A stretch of DNA of 64,000 nt from an uncultured Oscillospiraceae bacterium (GCA_947629795.1 CANRFC010000002.1:1-64000); one strand, 5' to 3'; shown: positions 22,898 to 31,731, counted from the stretch's first letter. Notes: generated from the sequence alone by a model not told the origin. Translations and numbers: made by a program.

Positions 22898-22926
22898 ATC
22901 ATATCACAAAACGCGGCGGATGACAA
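22898..22926 (-). promoter_or_regulatory. Promoter of the DivIVA-like gene
   Basis: On the minus strand TTGTCA (22921-22926), 17 bp, TATGAT (22898-22903). Confidence 0.65.
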
Positions 22927-22936
22927 CCTCTCCCCC

Positions 22937-24346
22937 TCAGTGGGCCTGATAGACCGCCTTCATGCCCTTATAGGTCATGTAGCAGTCCAGCTTGCCGGTG
23001 GTCTCAAAGGGGGCGTGCATGCTCAGCACGGGCACGCCGGCGTCCAGGGTGTCGATGTCCCGCTCGGCCATATACACCGCCACGGTGCCGCCGCCGCCGG
23101 CGTCCACGGCACCCAGCTCGCTCATCTGCCAGATGACCCCCGCCTGGTCCAGGGTGCGGCGGACAAAGCCCACCACCTCAGCGGAGGCGTCGGAGGCCCC
23201 GGACTTGCCCCGGGCCCCGGTGTACTTGCAGAAGCCCATGCCGTAGTTCACCCGGGCGGCGTTGCGCTTGTCGTACACGTCGGCGAAGGCCGGGTCGAAG
23301 GCGGCGCACACGTCGGCAGAGAGGCAGAAGGAGTGCTCATAGCAGGCCTTGAGGGCCACCCGCTGCCCATCGCACAGATCGGACATGAAGGTGTCGAAGG
23401 CGGCCCCCTTCATGCCGGAGACCCCCTCGGAGCCGATCTCCTCCTTGTCGGCCAGCATGCACACCGCGGTGTGCACCGGCTTGTCCAGGTCCAGCAGCGC
23501 CGCCAGGGCGGCAAAGGCGCACACCCGGTCGTCCTGGCCGTAGGCGCCGATGAGGGTGCGGTCAAAGCCCACGTCGGAGGCCCGGAAGGCGGGCACCGCC
23601 TCCAGCTCGGCGGAGATGAAGTCGGCCTCCACCAGGCCGTACTTCTGGTTGAGCAGGTCCAGAATGGCCAGCTTCACCCGGTCGGCGCCCTCGTCGTCCT
23701 TGAAGGGGCGGGAGCCCACCAGGATGTTCAGGTTCTCCCCCTTGATGGCGGTGTTCAGGGGCTCCTGGCCCTGCTTGGCCCCCAGGTGGGGCAGCAGGTC
23801 GTCCACGGTGAACACCGGGTCCCCGGGGGCGGCGCCGATGGCCACCTTCACGGTGGAGCCGTCCTTCTTCACGATGACCCCGTGGAGCTCCAGGGGGATG
23901 GTCACCCACTGGTACTTGCGGATGCCGCCGTAATAGTGGGTCTTGAGGAAGGCCAGCTCGGCGTCCTCATAGAGGGGCTCGGGCTTCAGGTCCAGCCGGG
24001 GGGAGTCGATGTGGGCCGCGCCGATGGAGACCCCGTCGGCCAGGGACTTCTCGCCGATGATGGCCAGCATCAGGGCCTTGCCCCGGTTCACCCGGTAATA
24101 CTTGTCCCCGGGATTGACGCTCATCCCCCGGATAAAGGGCACAAAGCCCTTGCTCTTGGCCAGGCGCACCGCCTCGTCCACCGCCTCCCGCTCGGTCTTG
24201 GCGGCGTCCAGAAAACGCTTGTAGTCCTCGCAGTAGGCCGTCATATCCTGCTCATCCTCGGCGGTGAGCCGGTCGTAGCCGTTCTTCTTGTCCAGGCACA
24301 GCGCCTCCCGGCGAAGCTGGGCCGGAGACTTCTCCTTTTCTTCCAT
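22937..24346 (-). CDS. M18 family aminopeptidase
   Basis: A 469-residue metallopeptidase that removes N-terminal residues from peptides in the cytoplasm. Metal-site motifs are SIGAAHIDSPRL, IGAYGQDDRVCAF and MLADKEEIGSEG, with MHAPFETTG near the C-terminus. The start at 24346 has AAGGAGG upstream. Longer frames read through an AT-rich gap into coaE and are rejected. It lies downstream of the coaE-YbaK-HD group but about 120 bp away. Confidence 0.92.
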   Translation of the reverse strand: MEEKEKSPAQLRREALCLDKKNGYDRLTAEDEQDMTAYCEDYKRFLDAAKTEREAVDEAVRLAKSKGFVPFIRGMSVNPGDKYYRVNRGKALMLAIIGEKSLADGVSIGAAHIDSPRLDLKPEPLYEDAELAFLKTHYYGGIRKYQWVTIPLELHGVIVKKDGSTVKVAIGAAPGDPVFTVDDLLPHLGAKQGQEPLNTAIKGENLNILVGSRPFKDDEGADRVKLAILDLLNQKYGLVEADFISAELEAVPAFRASDVGFDRTLIGAYGQDDRVCAFAALAALLDLDKPVHTAVCMLADKEEIGSEGVSGMKGAAFDTFMSDLCDGQRVALKACYEHSFCLSADVCAAFDPAFADVYDKRNAARVNYGMGFCKYTGARGKSGASDASAEVVGFVRRTLDQAGVIWQMSELGAVDAGGGGTVAVYMAERDIDTLDAGVPVLSMHAPFETTGKLDCYMTYKGMKAVYQAH

Positions 24347-24470
24347 GGAAATTTCCTCCTTTTTATGATCGATGGGGATAGGATACCACCAAATTGTGAA
24401 TTTTTCTATCGGCAGACGAAAAAATTTTCCGCAAGCCAAAAATCTCTGCCCCGCCGGCATCTCCCGGCGC

Positions 24471-25070
24471 TCACACCTCTTCCAGAAGCCGGGCAAAGAG
24501 TGCCCGGGCCCTTTCGGCAAAGGTCTCAGGGGTGTCGCTCTCCCCGTTCTCCAGGACGTAGTCGGCCCTCTCCCGGAAAAAGCGCTCGCTCTGCTGGGCC
24601 AGGGCCCGGCGGCGGGCGTAATCCTCGTCGATGCCGTCCCGGGCCATGATGCGCCGGATGCGCAGTTCCAGGGGGGCCACCACGGCCACCACCGCGTCGC
24701 ACTTTTCCCCCAGGCCGCACTCCATGAGGGCGATGGCGTCGATGGCGGCGGCGGGCAGTCCCGCCCGCCGGGCCTCCTCCACCCTTGCCCACACCTCCCG
24801 GACGATAATGGGGTGGGTGAGGGCATTGAGCTCCTCCAGCCGGTCCGGATAGACCGCCTGGGAGAGCTTTTTCCGGTCGATCCCGCCCTTTGGGCCCAGG
24901 ATGGAGTCCCCGAAGCGGTCCAAAAGGGCCCCCCGGAGTTCCGAACTGCCCTCCAGGAGATCGTGATAAACGGCGTCCGCGTCGATGATCTCCGCCCCAA
25001 AGGTTCGCAAAACCTGTAAAGCGGTGGTCTTTCCCGCCCCCGTGGGCCCCGTAATTCCGATGACCTTCAT
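24471..25070 (-). CDS. coaE: Dephospho-CoA kinase
   Basis: A 199-residue P-loop kinase for the last step of coenzyme A synthesis. Walker A is GITGPTGAGKTT (residues 5-16). Other landmarks are the DADAVYHDLLE lid entry and LTHPIIVREV. The start at 25070 overlaps the stop of the YbaK gene by four bases (ATGA). A GTG at 25082 is less likely. Confidence 0.93.
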   Translation of the reverse strand: MKVIGITGPTGAGKTTALQVLRTFGAEIIDADAVYHDLLEGSSELRGALLDRFGDSILGPKGGIDRKKLSQAVYPDRLEELNALTHPIIVREVWARVEEARRAGLPAAAIDAIALMECGLGEKCDAVVAVVAPLELRIRRIMARDGIDEDYARRRALAQQSERFFRERADYVLENGESDTPETFAERARALFARLLEEV

Positions 25071-25558
25071 AGCCTCACCCACTGAAATGGATTGCCGTGG
25101 CCCCGGATCAGGGACGCCAGGTCCTCCGGCTTCAAATAGACCGTGGCGGTGTTCTGGTTGGGGTGGACCCCCACCAGAGGCATGGCCCGGATCTCCTCGT
25201 CAAAGCAGACCTCCACCGCCCTCTCCCCGTCGTTGAGGACTCCCAGGGGGGTCACGGAGCCCCGTTCCAGCCCCAGATATTCCTCCAGCTCTTCCTCGGG
25301 GGCAAAGTGGAACCTGTCCCCCAGGGCTTCCCGCAGGGCGTTCAGGTTGGCCCGTTTATGGCCGGGAAGGGTGGCCAGAACATGCCGCCCCTTCTTGTCC
25401 CGGAGGAAGAGGTTTTTCAGCACTGCCTCTGGATGGGGGTGGGTGACGGCGTCCATCTCCTCGATGGTGAACACCGCCGGGTGCTCCACCCACTCATAGG
25501 CGACCCCCGCGGCGTCCAGAGCCGCCCGGGCCGCCGCCTTCCGCTCCTCGCCGGTCAT
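25067..25558 (-). CDS. YbaK/ProX family aminoacyl-tRNA deacylase
   Basis: A 163-residue editing-domain protein that hydrolyses mischarged tRNA. Landmarks are VEHPAVFTIEEMDAV, the conserved lysine in LKNLFLRDKKGRH, ATLPGHKRANLNALRE and GSVTPLGVLND. This resembles free-standing ProXp-ala/PrdX proteins that clear Ala-tRNA(Pro). It overlaps the HD gene stop by one base and the coaE start by four, giving a tightly coupled operon. Confidence 0.88.
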   Translation of the reverse strand: MTGEERKAAARAALDAAGVAYEWVEHPAVFTIEEMDAVTHPHPEAVLKNLFLRDKKGRHVLATLPGHKRANLNALREALGDRFHFAPEEELEEYLGLERGSVTPLGVLNDGERAVEVCFDEEIRAMPLVGVHPNQNTATVYLKPEDLASLIRGHGNPFQWVRL

Positions 25559-26157
25559 CAGACGTTGGCCGCCACGGCCGCCTCGATGGCATCCTCCTGC
25601 TCCGCCATGGCCCGGAGGGTCTTCTCCAGCAGGGTGTCCAGCTCCCAGCCCAGCAGCTCGGCCCCCTGGGCAATGGTGTCCCGGGAGCAGCCGGCGGCGA
25701 ACTTCTTGTCCTTGAACTTCTTTTTCAGGCTCTTGAGCTCCATGTCCTTGGTGGACTTGGAGGGCCGCATGAGGGCCGCCGCCCCGATGAGCCCGGTGAG
25801 CTCGTCGGCGGCAAAGAGCACCTTCTCCATCTCCAGTTCGGGCCTTTCCTGGGTGCCCGTCATGCCCCAGCCGTGGGAGCACACCGCGTGGATGAATTCG
25901 TCGGTAAAGCCCGCCTCCCGCAGCAGCTCAGGGGCCTTGACGCAGTGCTCCTCGGGCCACTTTTCAAAGTCCACGTCGTGCATCAGGCCCACCAGGGACC
26001 AGAACTCAGCCTCGTCGCCGTGACCCAGGTCCTTGGCGAACCAGTCCATCACGGCGGACACGGTAAGTCCGTGGCGGATGTGGAAGGGATCGGAGTTATA
26101 CTTTTTCAGGGTCTCCAGGGCTTTTTCCCGGCCGACGCCGGCAGTCAGTGCGCACAT
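25558..26157 (-). CDS. HD domain protein
   Basis: A 199-residue predicted metal-dependent phosphohydrolase. The HD core is visible as LVGLMHDVDFEKWPEEHC (about residues 56-73), followed by helices containing CSHGWGM. The C-terminal part is lysine-rich then acidic. It is the first gene of the HD-YbaK-coaE group; GAAAGGAAG lies upstream of its start. Its substrate is unknown. Confidence 0.82.
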   Translation of the reverse strand: MCALTAGVGREKALETLKKYNSDPFHIRHGLTVSAVMDWFAKDLGHGDEAEFWSLVGLMHDVDFEKWPEEHCVKAPELLREAGFTDEFIHAVCSHGWGMTGTQERPELEMEKVLFAADELTGLIGAAALMRPSKSTKDMELKSLKKKFKDKKFAAGCSRDTIAQGAELLGWELDTLLEKTLRAMAEQEDAIEAAVAANV

Positions 26158-26202
26158 GGGTCATTCTTCCTTTCTTTTGAATCGTTTTCTATGGAAACAT
26201 GG

Positions 26203-26220
26203 GCCGATGAAACCATCGGC
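26203..26220 (-). terminator. Short hairpin after the first CAT-like gene
   Basis: GCCGATG/CATCGGC with an AAAC loop, directly after the stop codon. The U-tract is weak. Confidence 0.45.
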
Positions 26221-26844
26221 TCATAAAGTTCTCGAAAGACAGCGGATCTTCTCCTGCATGGCGTCCAGGAACCGGCAGGCCTGCTGGCCGTCCATCTGCA
26301 CGTGGTGGAACTGGAAGGACACCTTCAGCAGCTTTTTCCAGCCCTTCCGGACATATTTTCCCCAAATGAGGAAGGGATTGTTGAACATGCCGCTGTAAAA
26401 GTTCACCGCACCGTCCACATCGTATTTTGCCAGGGACGAGGTGCCCAGGATCATGGCCTCGGGCAGCTCGGAGCCCTTCCCGGTCTCTCTGGCCCGGCCG
26501 GTGATGGTCAGATAAGTCCTCTCAAAGGCTGCCAGATCGGGGAAAAAGGGCAGATCACAGGACACCAACGCCCCGTTTTTGTCCTCGATGAGGGCGTTGA
26601 CTGCCACGGAATCGTACTCCACCAGGGCCTTACCCACCGGCAGCAGCCGGAACTCCTCCACCTCCTGGGCCGCCGCGGCAGCGCACCAGCACAGGAGCAT
26701 GTTGAGCTTGTGCCCCCTCCGGCTCAGCCGGACCAGAGGAGTCACATCCAGGGTCCTGAAGATGGTCACCATAGGCATGGGCGCGTCGATGTACAGCTCG
26801 TAGCTCGCCCTCCGGCCGGTGGTCTTGGGGTCCACTTCACGCAC
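26221..26844 (-). CDS. Chloramphenicol acetyltransferase-like acyltransferase (copy 1)
   Basis: A 207-residue member of the CAT fold family. The catalytic motif HHxxxDG is intact (FQFHHVQMDGQQ, about residues 183-194). Other family positions are the FYSGMFNNPFL segment and the N-terminal MVTIFRTLDVTPL strand. It overlaps the next upstream CAT-like gene by eight bases. Many such chromosomal genes in Firmicutes do not act on chloramphenicol; the acyl acceptor is unknown. Confidence 0.85.
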   Translation of the reverse strand: MREVDPKTTGRRASYELYIDAPMPMVTIFRTLDVTPLVRLSRRGHKLNMLLCWCAAAAAQEVEEFRLLPVGKALVEYDSVAVNALIEDKNGALVSCDLPFFPDLAAFERTYLTITGRARETGKGSELPEAMILGTSSLAKYDVDGAVNFYSGMFNNPFLIWGKYVRKGWKKLLKVSFQFHHVQMDGQQACRFLDAMQEKIRCLSRTL

Positions 26845-27481
26845 GGGACTCTTCCTCCCCGTCCAGCGCCCTGATCTCCCGATCCAGCGCCTCCTTGAGC
26901 TGACCGATATGCCAGCCGTCGATGAGCCGGTGATTCACCTCAACGGACAGGTGGACCCACAGGCCCCCGTCCCTCTCCTGATACTGCCCCCAGGCCAACC
27001 GGGGGATGGTGTCGTCCCGGTCCAGGCTGTGCTCGTTGGTCAGGGCGGTAAAGTCGAACCAGGGGGTGCAGGAGAAGTAGATGAGGCCATCGGTCTCCTT
27101 CTCCGTCTCGATGAAGGCCGTCTGGGCCGCCTCCTTCTCCCCGGCGGCACGGCAAAAGGCAGCGGGGTCCTCCTCCCAGGGCAGGGTGATGATCTGGAAC
27201 TGCTCGCTGCCCTTCCTCATGGCAGTGTAGCTGGGGTCGGTGCGGTCCAGCCGGACCACCTGGTCTCCCCGGACCCGCAGCCGGAACTGGGGCACGGAAT
27301 TCACCGCCTTGGTGCAGGCCCAGATCATCAGGTGGTAAAAAGACACCCCCCGCTCCCTTGCGGCCTTTTTGACCCTGGTCACATCCACGGGGATGGTCAC
27401 CGAGTAGAAGGGATATTCCATCCGGGAAAAGAGCTCAAACGCCTCCCGGCGCTCCCAGTCCGCTGTGTTCACGATCTCCAT
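26837..27481 (-). CDS. Chloramphenicol acetyltransferase-like acyltransferase (copy 2)
   Basis: A 214-residue CAT-family protein. The motif reads VEVNHRLIDGWH, so the first His of HH is Asn while the catalytic His and the Asp-Gly are kept. TPWFDFTALTNEH is another family landmark. It is followed with overlap by a second CAT-like gene of the same size but clearly diverged. The products may form a mixed trimer. Confidence 0.85.
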   Translation of the reverse strand: MEIVNTADWERREAFELFSRMEYPFYSVTIPVDVTRVKKAARERGVSFYHLMIWACTKAVNSVPQFRLRVRGDQVVRLDRTDPSYTAMRKGSEQFQIITLPWEEDPAAFCRAAGEKEAAQTAFIETEKETDGLIYFSCTPWFDFTALTNEHSLDRDDTIPRLAWGQYQERDGGLWVHLSVEVNHRLIDGWHIGQLKEALDREIRALDGEEESRA

Positions 27482-27482
27482 G

Positions 27483-27689
27483 TCATTCTCTCCTCCCGTC
27501 CAGTTCCCTCTCGATGAGGTCCGCGGCCAGAGTGAAGGCGGCCACCCTCCGCCGGGCCAGGGTGAGCTGGGACCTGTACCGGCCCGGGTCGGGCTTGGAC
27601 TCCAGGGTCCTGACCACCTCGTTGAGCTTGTGGACGGTGGAGGCGATCTGCCGCCGGGCCTCCCGCAGGTCCGCTTCTGTATAGTCCAT
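27483..27689 (-). CDS. Small helical protein of unknown function
   Basis: A 68-residue, strongly charged, probably all-helical protein (ADLREARRQIASTVHKLNEV). It is packed one base upstream of CAT-like copy 2 and 11 bp downstream of the P-loop gene, so it belongs to one operon. No signal or membrane segment. Family not recognised. Confidence 0.7.
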   Translation of the reverse strand: MDYTEADLREARRQIASTVHKLNEVVRTLESKPDPGRYRSQLTLARRRVAAFTLAADLIERELDGRRE

Positions 27690-27700
27690 AACAGGCTCCT

Positions 27701-28357
27701 TTACAGCTTGAAGTGCTCTTCCAGGGCGGCCAGGGTCCCCTCGATGGTGCTCTCCCCGGTGCGCAGACAGGTAAAAAAGCCGCTGCCGGCAAATTCCTGA
27801 TACCGCTCCGGGCTGTTGGCCAGGGCCATGCAGGCTTTGAAGTTGGCCATGGCTTTCTCCGGGTCGGGGAACTTTTGCAGCTCCCGGTATAGGAACTGCT
27901 TGTCCGGGTCCGGGCGGTCAAAGAAGCGCTCCACGGACAGGCTCCGGGGGCTCAGAAGGATGGCCACGTGGTCCCAGTCGGCCAGGGCCTTCAGCCGCTC
28001 CGGGGACAGGTTGGTATCCACAAAGATCTTCCTGCCGCTCTCAGACAGACGGAGGAGCCGGACCAGCTCCAGCTGGGCGCTCTCCCGGGCGCACCCCCGC
28101 ATCCAGGCCACGTACTCCTCCGGGGTGCGGGAGAGGAACTCCCGCCAGCCGGACATGGTCTCAAAATAGCCCAAATTTGGCTGAAACGCAGGGTCGATGG
28201 CGTCCATCAGGGCGTCGTGGTAGTTCTCCCCGCACTCGATGCCGTCGTGGCGCCGGGCCAGCAGCCGGACCATGGTGGACTTGCCGGCATAGGCCGTGCC
28301 GTTGATGAAATAGCAGTTTTTCAGCAGGGAACGCAAAATGTTGTCCGCGATCTCCAT
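27701..28357 (-). CDS. P-loop NTPase/kinase-like protein
   Basis: A 218-residue protein with Walker A GTAYAGKST (residues 20-28) after a short N-terminal helix. Later segments (KIFVDTNLSPERLKALADWD, VAILLSPRSLSVERFF) resemble nucleoside- or shikimate-kinase-like folds. Substrate unknown. It lies between tsaC and the small helical gene, with short gaps on both sides. Confidence 0.75.
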   Translation of the reverse strand: MEIADNILRSLLKNCYFINGTAYAGKSTMVRLLARRHDGIECGENYHDALMDAIDPAFQPNLGYFETMSGWREFLSRTPEEYVAWMRGCARESAQLELVRLLRLSESGRKIFVDTNLSPERLKALADWDHVAILLSPRSLSVERFFDRPDPDKQFLYRELQKFPDPEKAMANFKACMALANSPERYQEFAGSGFFTCLRTGESTIEGTLAALEEHFKL

Positions 28358-28379
28358 AGGAGCTCCTCTCCTCCGCCGG

Positions 28380-29402
28380 TCACACCTCGATGATGTGGAA
28401 CCCCGCGGCCTTGTTCAGGCGGTTGGTCACCGCCAGTCCGATGCCGTCGTCGGTGGGAGACTGGGCCCAGATGTCGGTGACCTCCAGATGGTCGAAGGCC
28501 CGGAGGGCGTCAAAGATGCGCCGGGCCTGCTCGGCCTGGTCGTGGACCGGGCCGATGGGCTCCACCGGATGGCCCCGGAAATAGCCCTTGAACTCATCAA
28601 AACAGATGACCCCGGACTTCTCCCCCATCCGGGCCACGATGTACCCCGCCGTCATGTCCGGGTCCCCCTTCACCACCGTGACGGGGGCCTTGGGGGCATA
28701 GTGGCGGTACTTCATGCCCGGTGCCTTGGGCTGCTCCCCGGGGGCCATGAGCCGGCGGACCGCATCGTCCACCGCCACCTCCCCCAGCACCTCTTCCAGC
28801 TCCTCCAGGGTCACCCCGCCGGGGCGGAGGAGCCGGGGAGGCGTGACGGTAAGGTCCAGGATGGTGGACTCCACCCCCACCGAACAGGGCCCGTCGTCCA
28901 GGATGGCGTCGATCTTCCCGTCCATGTCCTCCAGCATGTCCTGGGCGCTGGTGGGACTGGGCCGTCCCGAGGTGTTTCCCGAGGGGGCGGCAATGGGGGT
29001 ATCGGCCTTTTGAATGACAAGTCTTGTCACTTCACAGGCCGGGCAGCGCATCCCCACCGTAGGCAGCCCCGCCGTTACTGCGTCAGGCACTTGGGGCTTT
29101 CGGGGCAGGATGAGGGTGAGGGGCCCCGGCCAGAATTTCTCCGTCAAGTCATATGCCTTGTCAGGGATATTTTCACAGTACCGCTCCAGCCATTCCGTAC
29201 CGGGCACGTGGAGGATGAGGGGATTGTCCTGGGGCCTCCCCTTGGCCCGGAAAATGGCGTGGACGGCCTCCTGGTTGAGCCCGTCGGCCCCCAGGCCGTA
29301 CACTGTCTCGGTGGGGATGCCCAGCAGGCCGCCGGAGCGGATGATGGCGGCGGCGGTCTCCACATCGGCGGAAGTCAGGCGCTTGGTCTCCACGGCGTTC
29401 AC
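28380..29402 (-). CDS. tsaC: L-threonylcarbamoyladenylate synthase, two-domain Sua5 type
   Basis: A 340-residue enzyme that makes threonylcarbamoyl-AMP for the t6A modification of tRNAs reading ANN codons. The YrdC fold has GLLGIPTETVYGLG (about 26-39), FRAKGRPQDNPLILHV and IAAPSGNTSGRPSPT. The C-terminal Sua5 domain (from about residue 210) is present. A GTG start at 29402 overlaps the stop of the upstream 31-codon gene (GTGA). Confidence 0.92.
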   Translation of the reverse strand: MNAVETKRLTSADVETAAAIIRSGGLLGIPTETVYGLGADGLNQEAVHAIFRAKGRPQDNPLILHVPGTEWLERYCENIPDKAYDLTEKFWPGPLTLILPRKPQVPDAVTAGLPTVGMRCPACEVTRLVIQKADTPIAAPSGNTSGRPSPTSAQDMLEDMDGKIDAILDDGPCSVGVESTILDLTVTPPRLLRPGGVTLEELEEVLGEVAVDDAVRRLMAPGEQPKAPGMKYRHYAPKAPVTVVKGDPDMTAGYIVARMGEKSGVICFDEFKGYFRGHPVEPIGPVHDQAEQARRIFDALRAFDHLEVTDIWAQSPTDDGIGLAVTNRLNKAAGFHIIEV

Positions 29403-29494
29403 GCCCGGTCCTTCCCACTGGCCAGAGTCAGCACCCCCACGGCGATCCAGAGCACCCCCGCCACGATCTGCAAAATGCCAATGGTCTTTTTCAT
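29399..29494 (-). CDS. 31-residue single-span membrane peptide
   Basis: The frame MKKTIGILQIVAGVLWIAVG followed by VLTLASGKDRA encodes one membrane helix flanked by lysines and a basic tail. GGGAG lies upstream of its ATG. Its TGA overlaps the GTG of tsaC by four bases, indicating translational coupling. It may be a true microprotein or a leader that sets tsaC translation. Confidence 0.6.
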   Translation of the reverse strand: MKKTIGILQIVAGVLWIAVGVLTLASGKDRA

Positions 29495-29510
29495 CGTTCT
29501 TTTCTCCCTT

Positions 29511-29780
29511 TCATTCAAAAATGCCCACCACGGCTCCGGCGATCTCCATGGTGGTCTCCTTGGAGAAGCCCGCCTTCTGGAGGTAGTTCTTCACCGCCAG
29601 GATGCCGTACTTGGGGTTCATTTTCTCGTCCTCCAGCTCCAGCTCCACCCAGCCGCCGGGGCCGGTGAGGCCGGAGCCCAGGAGCCAGCCGTCGTCCTCC
29701 AGGACGCCGTCCAGCTCGGCCTTCATGGTGTTCAGGTCCCGCCCCTGGGGGAGGGCGGGGAATTCGATGCGGATGAGCAT
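29511..29780 (-). CDS. Conserved small protein of unknown function
   Basis: An 89-residue protein (MLIRIEFPALPQGRDLNTMK...). Alternating strands and helices suggest a small alpha/beta fold. The start at 29780 has GGGAG upstream. It lies 16 bp before the membrane peptide gene and 94 bp after prfA on the same strand. Family not recognised. Confidence 0.65.
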   Translation of the reverse strand: MLIRIEFPALPQGRDLNTMKAELDGVLEDDGWLLGSGLTGPGGWVELELEDEKMNPKYGILAVKNYLQKAGFSKETTMEIAGAVVGIFE

Positions 29781-29874
29781 GATATCACTCCCATTTTCGT
29801 AACGCCTTCCGCAAGGCGTTTTTCTCATTCCGAGTATGGTCCTCTATGAAAGTTCTTTTTGCTTCCTTCTTCTT

Positions 29875-30945
29875 TCAAGAAGAAGTGAGGGTCTCCTTTT
29901 CCAGTCTGCTTGCCTGGTCGGCGGTGACCAGGGCGTCGATGATCTCGTCGATGTCCCCGTTCATCACCGCGTCCAGCTTGTAGAGGGTGAGCCCCACCCG
30001 GTGGTCGGTGAGCCGGCCCTGGGGGAAGTTGTAGGTCCGCACCCGCTCATTGCGCATGCCCGAGCCCACCTGGCTCTTCCGGTCGTCGGCGTAGGCCCCC
30101 TCCACCTTTTCCCGCTCCTGCTCGTAGAGGCGGGAGGCCAGAAGCCGCATGGCCTTCTCCCGGTTCTGGAACTGGCTGCGCTCCTGCTGGCACTCCACCA
30201 CCATCCCCGTGGGCTTGTGGATGAGCCGGACGGCGGAGGAGGTCTTGTTGATGTGCTGGCCCCCGGCGCCTGAGGAGCGGAAGACCTGCATCTCGATATC
30301 CGCGGGGTCGATGGTCACGTCCACCTCCTCCATCTCGGGGAGGACGGCCACGGTGGCGGTGGAGGTGTGGACCCGCCCCCCCGACTCGGTCTCGGGCACC
30401 CGCTGGACCCGGTGGACGCCGCTTTCGAACTTCAGACGGCTGTACGCCCCCTCCCCCTGAACGGTGAAGCAGATCTCCTTCAGGCCCCCCAGCTCGGTCT
30501 CGCTGGCGGAATCCACCTCTACGCTCCAGTGTCGCCCCTCGGCATACATGGTATACATGCGATAGAGGTCGGCGGCAAAGAGGGCGGCCTCCTCTCCCCC
30601 CACGCCGGCCCGGATCTCCAAGATCACGTTCTTGCCGCCGTTGGGGTCCTTGGGGAGCAGGAGGATCTTCAGTTGTTCCTCCAGAGCCGGCAGGGCGGCC
30701 TTGGCGGCGGCAAACTCCTCCTTGGCCATCTCCCCCAGGTCCGGGTCGGAGATGAGCTCCCGGGCCTGCTCCAGGTCGGCCTGGGTCCTGACGTAGGTCC
30801 GGTAGGTCTCCATCAGGGGCTCCAGGTCCCGCTGCTCCTTGTTCAGCTTGGCCGCCAGGGCGGGGTCGGCGTAGGTCCCGGCGTCGGAGAGCCGGGCCTC
30901 GATCTCCTGGTAGCGCTGCTCGATGTGCTTCAATTTGTCCAGCAT
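29875..30945 (-). CDS. prfA: Peptide chain release factor 1
   Basis: A 356-residue class I release factor recognising UAA and UAG. The peptidyl-tRNA hydrolysis motif GGQ is in SSGAGGQHINKTSSAVRL. The stop-recognition segment VQRVPETESGGRVHTS contains the RF1-type P-x-T tripeptide. There is no RF2-type internal frameshift. Confidence 0.96.
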   Translation of the reverse strand: MLDKLKHIEQRYQEIEARLSDAGTYADPALAAKLNKEQRDLEPLMETYRTYVRTQADLEQARELISDPDLGEMAKEEFAAAKAALPALEEQLKILLLPKDPNGGKNVILEIRAGVGGEEAALFAADLYRMYTMYAEGRHWSVEVDSASETELGGLKEICFTVQGEGAYSRLKFESGVHRVQRVPETESGGRVHTSTATVAVLPEMEEVDVTIDPADIEMQVFRSSGAGGQHINKTSSAVRLIHKPTGMVVECQQERSQFQNREKAMRLLASRLYEQEREKVEGAYADDRKSQVGSGMRNERVRTYNFPQGRLTDHRVGLTLYKLDAVMNGDIDEIIDALVTADQASRLEKETLTSS

Positions 30946-31031
30946 GGAGGATGCCTCCTCTCCGGGGAATTATCGTATTGGCAGGCCGGTGAGGCGGTGC
31001 CCGCCGGCCCCTGTGGGGCGGTTTCATTTCG

Positions 31032-31056
31032 TAGGGGCCACTGTCCTCAGCGGCCC
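31032..31056. repeat. Dispersed intergenic palindromic repeat, copy 1
   Basis: A 25-bp unit beginning TAGGGGCC and ending AGCGGCCC, able to fold into a GC-rich hairpin. It matches 61404-61428 at 22 of 25 positions. It lies between prfA and the YdcF gene, within a GC-rich gap that holds no gene. Confidence 0.65.
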
Positions 31057-31086
31057 GCGCCGCCCCTTTCTCTCCCGCCCGGATCC

Positions 31087-31731
31087 CTATCTGTCAAGCA
31101 CGAAGGACTTCACCATGGCGATGGGCTCCCGGAAGAACATATAGACGGCGGAGGGCTTGTGGCTCATGGGGGCGGCCAGGGCGGAGATCCCGTCGGCGCT
31201 CCCACCCGCCCGGTCCCAGAGCATCTCCGCCCGGGCCAGGTGGAAGCCGTTGGACACCAGCATCACGTCACCGGTGACGTCGTACCCCTTCTCTGTCAGC
31301 AGGTCCAGGGTATAGCTCACGTTCTGCCAGGTGTTGTGGGAGGTCTCCTCCAGCAGGAGCTCCCCTTCAAAGTCATGCTCTCGCAGGTAGTCGGCCATGG
31401 CCCGGGCCTCGGTGGTGGGCTCGTCCTTCCCCTGGCCCCCCGAGACCACCACGGTCATGTCCGGGTGGTCCTCCAGATAGTCCAGGGCGGTGTCCAGCCG
31501 GTCCCGCAGCAGCACCGAGGGGCCGTCGGGCTTCACCTGGCAGCCCAGGACCACCATGACCTGGGGCTGGCCCACCTCCCTGTCCCGGGCGTGGAGGCAC
31601 ATGTTGACCACCAGAGCGGCGTAGAGGACCACTCCCACCGCCACCAGGACCAAAAAGGCCCACAGGAGGACCTGTATGGGGCTCTTTTTGCCCCCGTAGG
31701 GACGGTATCCGTACTTGTTTTTTCGTCTCAT
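31087..31731 (-). CDS. YdcF/SanA (DUF218) family membrane protein
   Basis: A 214-residue protein with one N-terminal membrane segment (about residues 18-42) and an extracellular DUF218 domain. Family landmarks are VMVVLGCQVKPDGPSVLLRDRLD, MTVVVSGGQGKDEP, LEETSHNTWQNVSYT and LVSNGFHLARA. The start has GGGAGGAG upstream. Members of this family have been linked to envelope assembly, and murF and ddl lie in the same strand block. Confidence 0.87.
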   Translation of the reverse strand: MRRKNKYGYRPYGGKKSPIQVLLWAFLVLVAVGVVLYAALVVNMCLHARDREVGQPQVMVVLGCQVKPDGPSVLLRDRLDTALDYLEDHPDMTVVVSGGQGKDEPTTEARAMADYLREHDFEGELLLEETSHNTWQNVSYTLDLLTEKGYDVTGDVMLVSNGFHLARAEMLWDRAGGSADGISALAAPMSHKPSAVYMFFREPIAMVKSFVLDR

